Under the pieces are notes generated by a model that was given only the letters and a program-made list of their open reading frames with translations, ran no database searches and was not told the origin of the DNA. Position numbers and translations under genes: made by a program. A stretch of DNA of 10,327 bases. It comes from Pseudomonadota bacterium. Lineage in GTDB: Bacteria > Pseudomonadota > Gammaproteobacteria > Burkholderiales > Sulfuriferulaceae. Location: the NCBI GenBank assembly GCA_021790625.1, contig JAJYGL010000143.1:1-10327 (forward strand), given 5' to 3'. Below, piece by piece: positions 1 to 7,800 of the stretch (the first letter of the stretch is position 1; each line of letters starts with the position of its first letter).

Positions 1-944
1 CCATTCAGGCTGGCGTAAGGCATGGCCAAGGTGAATGGCGCAATGCCGAACAGCGAAATCCAGATCACGCGGCGGCGTCCGATGCGGTCGCCAATCGGGC
101 CGCCGAGCAAAGTGCCGAGCGCCACCGAAGCCAGAAAAGCAAACAGGTGATATTGCGCCAATTGGTTGTCGACCTGAAAATGGTGTTGCAGATAAAACAT
201 CAGGTAATTGTTGATGCTCGAGAGATAAAAAAACTTGGAGAACATGAGCGCTACCAGCAGACCTAAGGTCAGGCGCACGAGTCGTGGTGACAGCGGCGAA
301 GATCGATTGACGGGTTTCTGTTTCGCTACGCGGTGCTGTTCGGCGTACCAGCGGCCGATTCCCAGCGCCAGCACAAAACCGGCCAGTGCGGCAAGGGCCA
401 CCCATGCGATGCTGCGCTGACCGTGCGGTAATACTAGCCAGGCAGCCAGCAAGGGACCTGCCGCCGCGCCGGTATTGCCGCCAACCTGAAATACTGACTG
501 CGCCAACCCGTGCTGGCCGCCGGAAGCCATGCGGGCGATGCGTGAGGCTTCCGGGTGAAAAATGGATGACCCCATGCCGACGCAGGCTGCTGCCAGTAAT
601 ATCTGTGTGAAGCTGTCGGCATTGGCCAGCGTCATCAGTCCGGTAAAGGTGCATAACATCCCTACCGCGAGCGACCAGGGCATGGCACGCCGGTCGGTGA
701 CGGTACCGACCAGCGGTTGCAACACGGATGCCGTGAGCTGAAAGGTGAAGGTAATCATGCCGATTTGCACAAAATCAAGGTGAAACTTGCCTTTGAGTAA
801 GGGGTAGAGTGCCAGCAGCAACGATTGCATGATATCGTTCAGCAAATGAGAAGCGCTGATGGCGCCAAGTATGGACCACACGATGTGGCGGGATGGAGAT
901 GTCGTCATGGTGCGTGCAGGCAGAGCGCCTTCCAAATTGTTCAT
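1..944 (-). CDS. fsr: Fosmidomycin resistance protein, MFS efflux pump (C-terminus cut off by window edge)
   Basis: This is an inner-membrane transporter of the major facilitator superfamily, close to E. coli Fsr, which exports fosmidomycin by proton antiport. The reverse-strand frame is open from the ATG at 944 to the window edge, giving 314 residues against about 400 in the family, so roughly the last 90 are missing. Stretches I recall as shared with E. coli Fsr include ILGAIS.SHLLND near the N-terminus, YPLL, QIGMIT.TFQL, GSS.FHPE.SR.ARMASGG, HGLAQS.FQVGGN and LHLFAFL. MFS loop motifs are visible as VTDRRAMPW after helix 2 and GGP.GD.IGRRR.IW between helices 8 and 9. The start is uncertain. 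The ATG at 944 lies inside a palindrome that also holds a TATAAT on this strand. If that is the -10 box, transcription begins near 944 and translation may start at the in-frame ATG at 908 (MTTSPSR). Neither start has a clear Shine-Dalgarno sequence. The gene is divergent from the next one. Family assignment is firm; the substrate is inferred from the family. Confidence 0.93.
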   Translation of the reverse strand, partial: MNNLEGALPARTMTTSPSRHIVWSILGAISASHLLNDIMQSLLLALYPLLKGKFHLDFVQIGMITFTFQLTASVLQPLVGTVTDRRAMPWSLAVGMLCTFTGLMTLANADSFTQILLAAACVGMGSSIFHPEASRIARMASGGQHGLAQSVFQVGGNTGAAAGPLLAAWLVLPHGQRSIAWVALAALAGFVLALGIGRWYAEQHRVAKQKPVNRSSPLSPRLVRLTLGLLVALMFSKFFYLSSINNYLMFYLQHHFQVDNQLAQYHLFAFLASVALGTLLGGPIGDRIGRRRVIWISLFGIAPFTLAMPYASLN

Positions 945-964
945 GGCGTTATTATAACGCCATG
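942..964. promoter_or_regulatory. Perfect 23-bp palindrome in the divergent fsr promoter region, candidate operator
   Basis: Two 11-base arms, CATGGCGTTAT (942-952) and ATAACGCCATG (954-964), are exact reverse complements around one central T. The AT-rich core reads TATAAT on the minus strand (956-951) and TATAAC on the plus strand (953-958), so it could hold the -10 boxes of two divergent promoters. The -35 positions are poor on both strands (TTCCAA at 930-935 on plus; nothing recognisable on minus). This arrangement fits a dimeric repressor or activator site that would control fsr and perhaps the gene at 984. The regulator is not in the window and its family cannot be named. The left arm also contains the annotated fsr start codon. 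Confidence 0.6.
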
Positions 965-983
965 CAGTAATCAGAGGTGACAC

Positions 984-1496
984 ATGAATCGGTTTTTGTT
1001 GCGAAAAACAGGGTTGGGTAAACAGTTATTGGCTGGTTTTGTGTCGTTATGCCTGTTTACGGGAGCAGCAGAAGGCGCCGGCGTGCAACCTTCCACGTTC
1101 GATAGCGTCATCGGGCATGCGCTGTTGTGCCTGGACGCGCTGGAACCTGTGTATTTCTATCAATATCTTATCGACCATTTTGGTATGCCATACCAGCATC
1201 AGGGGGGTGCGTGGTGGTTCCGTACCCCCAATACCCAGTTGTGGGGCGTGCCGGTCAGCCAGGTGCTGGTTAGTGACGGGCATGGCAGTTTGCTGTTTAT
1301 TGCCGCGCTGGCCGATGTGGCGCCCGAAAAACTTGCAGAAGCCATTACCAGCAATGCCGGTATCCGCTATCAGACAGGCGCTGGCGCCTATCCGCAACGC
1401 GAGTCTGTAACAGGTAGCATCATTGTTTATTCACAATTGAATGCCAAGTTATATTGCGCCTTGTCACCGTATTTCTTTCGACTCAGCGCGTATTGA
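984..1496 (+). CDS. Small exported protein of unknown function
   Basis: The 170-residue product is not one I can assign to a named family. The start at 984 has a good ribosome site, GAGG at 974-977, six bases upstream. Residues 1-32 look like a Sec signal peptide: basic N-region (MNRFLLRK), a hydrophobic stretch LLAGFVSLCLF, and a plausible cleavage after AAEGA. Cys23 does not sit in a lipobox, so a lipoprotein is unlikely. The mature part has two cysteines, Cys49 and Cys158, which could form a disulphide in the periplasm, and is rich in aromatics (YFYQY, GGAWWFR, SPYFFRLSAY). No catalytic motif is visible. It is divergent from fsr and shares the palindromic region at 942-964. It is separated from the downstream adhesin by 326 bases, so it is probably a single-gene transcript. 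Its C-terminal coding sequence reappears in degraded form about 165 bases downstream. Coding status is supported by the ribosome site, signal peptide and codon use; function is unknown. Confidence 0.8.
   Translation: MNRFLLRKTGLGKQLLAGFVSLCLFTGAAEGAGVQPSTFDSVIGHALLCLDALEPVYFYQYLIDHFGMPYQHQGGAWWFRTPNTQLWGVPVSQVLVSDGHGSLLFIAALADVAPEKLAEAITSNAGIRYQTGAGAYPQRESVTGSIIVYSQLNAKLYCALSPYFFRLSAY
1418..1469 (+). repeat. Imperfect direct repeat, copy 1 (inside the 3' end of the exported-protein gene)
   Basis: About 50 bases that encode IIVYSQLNAKLYCALSP recur at 1583-1632. By eye roughly three quarters of the bases match after allowing one 3-base gap. Blocks such as AATTGA/GTGCCAA and TATATT are shared. 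This copy lies in the reading frame of the gene starting at 984. Confidence 0.7.
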
Positions 1497-1568
1497 TCGC
1501 CCCATTTTCTGCCCTTTCAGCCATTGTATGGCAGCGACTTATTCATTTTATCAATTGTTCGAATTCTC

Positions 1569-1650
1569 CAGGTTGCTGGTGTCATCATTTATTCATAATT
1601 GAGTGCCAAACTATATTTGGCATTGTCGCTGCGCTCGTTTCATTTGTCAG
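1569..1650 (+). pseudogene. Decayed copy of the 3' end of the exported-protein gene
   Basis: Translated in the matching frame, this stretch reads QVAGVIIYS, a stop (TAA at 1596-1598), then LSAKLYLALS followed by FHLSVL. The intact gene ends SVTGSIIVYSQLNAKLYCALS and then FRLSAY. Several aligned codons differ but keep the amino acid: AAG/AAA Lys, TTA/CTA Leu, GCC/GCA Ala, TCA/TCG Ser, CTC/TTG Leu and AGC/TCA Ser. This pattern suggests the two copies diverged under protein-level selection before this one lost its Gln codon to a stop (CAA to TAA). I read it as the tail of a former tandem paralogue. The upstream part (1497-1568) shows no clear match to the rest of the gene, so most of the copy is deleted or unrecognisable. 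A short non-coding repeat remains an alternative. Confidence 0.45.
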
Positions 1651-1750
1651 TGCTGCTGTCATATATCATTATTTCATTGACTTTTTTTGTGGCAAGGTAG
1701 CACTCCGGTTCTGAATCCGGGAGCTGTCTAAAATATATATTCAGATAGTA

Positions 1751-1779
1751 TTGACGTTATTTTTATTATGAAAGACAAT
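1751..1779 (+). promoter_or_regulatory. Candidate sigma-70 promoter for the tpsA-tpsB operon
   Basis: TTGACG at 1751-1756 matches the -35 consensus at five of six positions. It is followed after exactly 17 bases by GACAAT at 1774-1779, which matches the -10 consensus at four of six. Transcription would start near 1786, giving a leader of about 37 bases before the tpsA start at 1823. The surrounding DNA is AT-rich, so chance matches are likely; this is the best-spaced pair I see. Confidence 0.35.
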
Positions 1780-1822
1780 TCTGATCAAAACGGTCAGTCA
1801 GGTATTTGTCAGGGAGGTTATC

Positions 1823-4800
1823 ATGAAGCGTCACGCGTCGTTGAATCGTGTTTATCGTCTGGTCTGGAACGAGGTTTTGCAGGCTTGGGTAGCGGTAGCG
1901 GAAATCGCGCGCGGGCGCGGCAAGTCGTCAGCCAAAAAGCTGGTGGCGGCGATGCTGGCTGTGGGGGCGATTAGCGGCGTCAGCGCGCATGCGGCACCGG
2001 TGGGCGGTGTGGTCACGGCGGGATCGGCGGTGATTAACCAGGCGGGCAATACCACGACCATCCACCAAAACAGCGGTAGTGTCTCGATCAACTGGTCGGG
2101 TTTCAACATTGCGCCGGCGGAGACGGTGAATTTCATTCAGCCTTCGGCATCGTCGGTGGCGGTGAACCGCATCTATTCGACGAATGGCACGCAGATTTTG
2201 GGGCATCTGGACGCGAATGGACAGGTGTGGCTGCTCGACCCGAACGGTATTTTATTCGGGCAGGGCGCACAGGTGAATGTTGGCGGTCTGGTGGCATCCA
2301 CATTGTCATCGGTAAGCATGAATGGCAATGCGGCGAGTTTTTCCGGTAACGGCACGGGCAGTATCATCAATCAGGGTAGCCTCAACGGCAAATACATAGC
2401 GTTGATTGGCAATACGGTGAGCAATCAGGGCACGATTGCGGCGCGTCTGGGCACGGTTGCGCTGGGTGCGGGCAATGCAGTTACCTTGACGTTTGCTGGC
2501 GATAATCTGGTGCAGATGCGGGTAGACCAAAGCGTGCTGAACAGCTTGGCGCAGAACGGCGGTCTGATTCAAGCCAATGGCGGCTATGTCATTATGAGCG
2601 CAGGTGCAAAAAATGCGCTCCTGGCCAGCGTGGTCAACAACACCGGTGTCATTGAAGCGCAAACGGTCAACAACCAGAACGGCGTCATTGACTTGCTGGG
2701 TGGCATGGGCGCAGGCACAGTCAATGTCGGCGGCACGCTGGACGCTTCGGCACCGAATGGCGGCAATGGCGGCAACATCGAGACGTCCGCCCATCAGGTG
2801 AGCATTGCCAACAACGCGGCCATTACCACCAAAGCTGCAAATGGACTGAACGGCAGCTGGCTCATCGATCCGGCGGATTTCACGATTGCGCCCACGGCGA
2901 CGGGAACGGTTAGCAGTGGCACACCCTCCGGAGACATTTCGGGCGCAACACTCGATGCGGCGCTGGGTAACGGCAGCGTGACCATTCTGTCCAGTCAGGG
3001 CAGCACGAGCAACGGTAGCGGCAACATCAACGTCGATGACACGGTGAGCTGGAGTGCCAATACCCTGACGCTGACTGCGGCCAACAACGTTAATGTCAAC
3101 GCGGTGATGACAGCTACCGGCACGGCAGCCCTGACGGTCAACACGGCTACCGCTAACGGTGGCAATGCGGCCGTTGCCGGCGGCACGCTCAATATGGGTT
3201 TGTCCGATAGCGGTACATTTACTGGGCGTATTGATGATACCAGTACCGGGGCGTTGACGATCAATAACAACGTGTTTACGATTCTGAGCAACCAGTCCGG
3301 GTTGCAAGGCATGAGTACGAGCGGGAATTATGCGCTTGGCAGTAATATTACAATCAACAATACGTACAGCCCCATTGGCAGTTTTTCAGGCACGCTGGAC
3401 GGCCTGGGTCACGGTATTTCGGGTATATCCATCAGCGGCAATACGAATTATGCGAATGGACTGATCGAACAATCCACCGGCGTGATCCGTAATCTGGCCA
3501 TATCCGGCAGTGTCACCGGAGGCAGCGCCAACCAAAGCGTCGGTGGTCTGGTCGGCGCCAATTATGGGGCGATTTATAATGTGTCGGCCAACATGACTGT
3601 CAGCGGTGAAGGGGATGTTGGCGGGTTGGTGGGATACAACAGTAACGTACAGCAGACGGGGAGTGGAACGACGACGAACACTATCGGCTCCATTGCCAAT
3701 GCTTTTGTGATTGGCAGCGTCACCGGAACCGTGTTCACGGGGACCAATGGAACGAGCACTTATTATATCGCCAATGCCGGCGGTCTGGTTGGCCAAAATC
3801 TTGGGACGGTGAGGTATGGTCTTGCAAAAGTGACGGTTAACGGTGTCGGCGGCGTTGGTGGCCTGATTGGCAGCAACTATGGCGCGGTCAGTTATGGTAT
3901 GGCGACCGGGAATGTGACCGGCGCTGCGTATACCGGTAACTATGGCCTTCGAGGTTATGTTGGCGGATTGGTCGGCAATAACGGTAGCGGCACACCACTT
4001 GGCGGCACACTCGTCAAGACTGGATCCATCAGCACTGGTGCCGCTACTGGCACAGTGACCGCGACGAATGGCGCGGCGGCGGGTGGCCTGGTTGGGCAGA
4101 ATAGCGGGCCAAATAGCGGGAATACTGCCCCTGCGGCGACGATACAAAACAGTTATGCAAGCGGTAATGTCAGCGAAACCGCGAGTGTCAATTCCACGAA
4201 CAACGGGGTGGGAATTAATAGTACTCCCGTCGGGTTGGGCGGACTGGTCGGCCTGAATAGTGGCTCGATCACCAATGCTTATGCAACGGGTAGCGTGACG
4301 GCGAATCTGACGCAGACGTCATCTGCTGCTGCCGGATTCATTGGCGGTCTGGTCGGCGCAAATTATGGTTCTTCTGCCACGATTACCAATGCCTACGCCA
4401 CTGGTGCGGTCAATGAAACAGTGGGGGGTGCGTATACGGGTTACTTTTATGCCGGCGGACTGGTTGGCGTGGCGACGGCTGGAAGTGCTGGCTCGACAAT
4501 CAGCCAGACATATTCCATTGGCAATGTGACAGGTACAGCTGGTCTGGTGACGGCAGGCGCGTTAATTGGCGGGACAGGCGCGATCAGCGTCAACGGCTCA
4601 ACGCTAGGTGGGCCAATAGTCATTTCCAACAGCTACTGGGATAGCAGCACAGCGGGGGCTGCTGTCGGAGTCAATAACAGCACGGTAACAGGTGGTGCAT
4701 CGACGTTGAGCGGTGTTGCAGCGTTGACGACAACCCAGATGCAAACCGCGACGAATTTTACCGGATTCACCTTTACCACTACGCCGGGTGCTCAGGGCAA

Positions 4801-7800
4801 CAACTGGGTGATGGTTGACACGGATGGTTCACTGAACAATGCGGGCGGAGTTTTGGGGGCGACTTTCCCGATGCTGGCGTCCGAATACTCGACCATGATA
4901 CTTAACGCCCATCAGTTGCAGTTGATGGCGATGGCGCCTGCTGCCAGTTATACCCTGGGCATGAATATCAATGCGGCCAATACCAACACCGCCAGCAGTC
5001 TGAATGATGTCTGGAGTACTGCGGGCGGATTTGTACCAGTCGGTAATGGTACAACCAATTTCACTGGTGTTTTCAACGGCCAGGGTTACGCCATCAGTAA
5101 TCTGACTATCAACATGCCTGCCAGCAACGGTGTCGGCCTGTTTGGAATCATGGCTCCATATTCATTGGTTCACAATGTCGGGTTGTTGGGCGGGAGTATC
5201 AGTGGCGGCAATTATGTTGGCGGGTTGGTGGGAGACAATGTGAACGGTTACATCAACAATGTTTACACTACGGACAATGTGACGGGTGCAAACAGGGTTG
5301 GTGGTTTGGCAGGATTGAATGGTCAAGGCTTCATCAGTAACGTTTACGCCACGGGTAGTGTGAACGGTGGCAGCGCTGTTGGCGGTTTGGTAGGACTTAA
5401 TGAGGGCAATATCAGCGATGCCTATGCTACAGGTCACGTCAGTGGCAGCAGTAACATTGGCGGTTTGGTGGGACAAAGCCCGGTCGGCACCATCAGCAAC
5501 AGTTTCTACGACAATCAGGCCACCGGACAAACGCAAGGCATTGGTGGAATAGCGGACGTGGCGGGAAGCGTGATGGGGATGAGTACTGCCAACATGCAGA
5601 ATTCGGCAAATTTCATCTCTCCCACGACTGCTAACGGCAATGTGAATCCAAATTGGGATTTTTCGACCCCTGTCTGGGGACTTGTCGCTGGTCAAAACAG
5701 TGGCTACCCCGTACTGTGTGCCATGACGGCGGGGTGTGTGTCGTTGGCAACACCGGTATACATTGATCCGGCATCCGGTTCGAGCGTGTATGGAACTGTC
5801 CCAACGTTCACCTATTCGTTGGTTAATTCCAGCGGCGCAACGATGACCTTGACCAACGCGACGGTCGGCGGGACGGCGACCTACGCGGGGGCAGGCAGCA
5901 GCAGCGTGCCGGCGACCACCAGCAATGTCGGTACCTACAGTTTTAATTACTTGAGCGGGCTGAGCCTGAGCGGAACGAACGCAGGCAGCTATCAGCTGGA
6001 TGCTTACACGATACCCGCCAGTTGGGTTGTTACGCCGCTTGCGTTGTCGGGTTCCATCGCAGCGGGGAGTTCTGTATATGGTTCGGCATTAGCCCCCGGC
6101 ACCGTGACCTTTACCAATGCCATACCGGGTAATATACCGATAGCGGCAGTGGCGGTGAATACGAGCGGACATCTCAGCAGCAGCGGGCATTTCGACGCTG
6201 GCAGTTACACGGGGGTCGAGTCTGTCAGTGGTTTGAGTGGTGGTGCAGATACGGCGGACTATACGTTTGCGGGCATCACGACAGGAAATTACACGGTCAA
6301 CCCGCTGGCGCTGAATGGCGCGATTGCCGGGGTGACGACGACATATGGCACGATGGCGCCAACCGGCGCAGTGACGCTCAACGGAGTCTTGACGGGTGAT
6401 GCGGTATCCGCGGCGAACGCGGCAACGATTGTCAATCCGGTCAATAGTACTGGCGGGCATCTGGATGCAGGCAGCTACAGCCAGACGGTTGCCAGTGGCA
6501 TAACGGGTACGGATGCAGGCAATTACACGTTTGCCGGAGCCACGACGGCGAGCGCGAATTACACGGTGAGCCAACTGGCGCTGACGGGTTCGATTGCGGC
6601 TGGCAGTTCTGTGTATGGCGCGGCACTGGTTCCCGGTGCGGTGACGCTGAACGGTGCGCTGTCGGGTGACAACGTGACGGGCGGCACGGCGACGGTGAAC
6701 ACAACGGGCAATACCAGCACCAGTGGTCACCTCAAGGCAGGCGGCTATACGGGCATCGAGCAGGTGAGCAGTCTGTCCGGGGCGGACGCGGCGAATTACA
6801 GCTTTGCTGGTGTGACGGGTAATTACACGGTGACGCCCTTGGCGTTGACGGGCACGATTGCAACGGCTGGCAACACATATGGTTCGGCGGTCACGCCGGG
6901 TGCGTTGACGCTGACCGGGGTCATCGGGGCGGATCATGTGAGCGGCGTGGCGGGTATTGTCAGTCCGGTGTACAGCAGCAGCCACAATCTGGATGCGGGT
7001 ACGTATGGTCAGGCTGCGGGCACTGCGAACCTGACTGGAACTGACGCAGGTGATTATACGTTGACGGCGGTGAGCAATCCGGCCAGTTACACGGTGAGCC
7101 AACTGGCGCTGAATGGCGTGATTGCCGGGGTGACGACGACGTATGGCGCGGCGGCTGCGCCAGGTGCGGTGAGCTTCAGCAACGCGGTGTCGGGTGACAA
7201 TGTTGCGGCAGCGAGTACGGCGACGATCGTCAATCCGGTCAATAGTACTGGCGGGCATCTGGATGCAGGCAGCTACAGCCAGACGGTTGCCAGTGGCATA
7301 ACGGGTGCGGATGCAGGCAATTACACGTTTGGCGGAGCCACGACACCGACGGCCAATTATATCGTGAACCAATTGGCGCTGACGGGTTCGATTGCGGCAG
7401 GCAGTTCCGTGTATGGTGCGGCACTGGTCCCCGGTGCGGTGACGCTGAACGGTGCGCTGTCGGGTGACAGTGTGACGGGCGGCACGGCGACGGTGAACAC
7501 AACGGGCAATACCAGCACCAGTGGTCACCTCAAGGCAGGCGGCTATACGGGCATCGAGCAGGTGAGCAGTCTGTCCGGGGCGGACGCGGCGAATTACAGC
7601 TTTGCTGGTGTGACGGGTAATTACACGGTGACGCCCTTGGCGTTGACGGGCACGATTGCAACGGCTGGCAACACATATGGTTCGGCGGTCACGCCGGGTG
7701 CGTTGACGCTGACCGGGGTCATCGGGGCGGATAACGTGAGCGGCGTGGCGGGTATTGTCAATCCGGTGTACAGCAGCAGCCACAATCTGGATGCGGGTAC

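Larger units (their letters stand above)
1497..1822. other. AT-rich intergenic region without an intact gene
   Basis: This 326-base gap is visibly richer in A and T than its neighbours and has no convincing gene. An open frame from a TTG at 1454 to 1714 (86 residues) has no ribosome site and overlaps the end of the upstream gene, so I do not call it. The gap holds the degraded repeat copy (1569-1650) and a weak inverted repeat CTCCGG (1703-1708) / CCGGGAG (1717-1723) with no following T-run, which is not a convincing terminator. It also holds a candidate promoter and the ribosome site of the adhesin gene. Confidence 0.6.

Noticed and set aside
1454..1714. An 86-residue plus-strand open frame after the exported-protein gene
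   Set aside because: It starts at a TTG without a ribosome site, overlaps the end of the preceding gene in another frame, and reads through the degraded repeat; its hydrophobic look comes from AT-rich DNA.
1700..1730. Possible terminator hairpin around CTCCGG / CCGGGAG
   Set aside because: The stem is short and imperfect and no T-run follows it on the plus strand, so it does not qualify as an intrinsic terminator.
1768..1974. A 68-residue plus-strand open frame overlapping the tpsA start
   Set aside because: It overlaps the ESPR signal coding region in another frame, with no Shine-Dalgarno sequence at its start. The strong ribosome site at 1811-1817 belongs to the ATG at 1823.
2306..3307. 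A 333-residue minus-strand open frame inside tpsA
   Set aside because: It has shadow composition rich in Arg and Ala, lies fully inside the TpsA TPS and beta-helix coding region, and has no recognisable motif.
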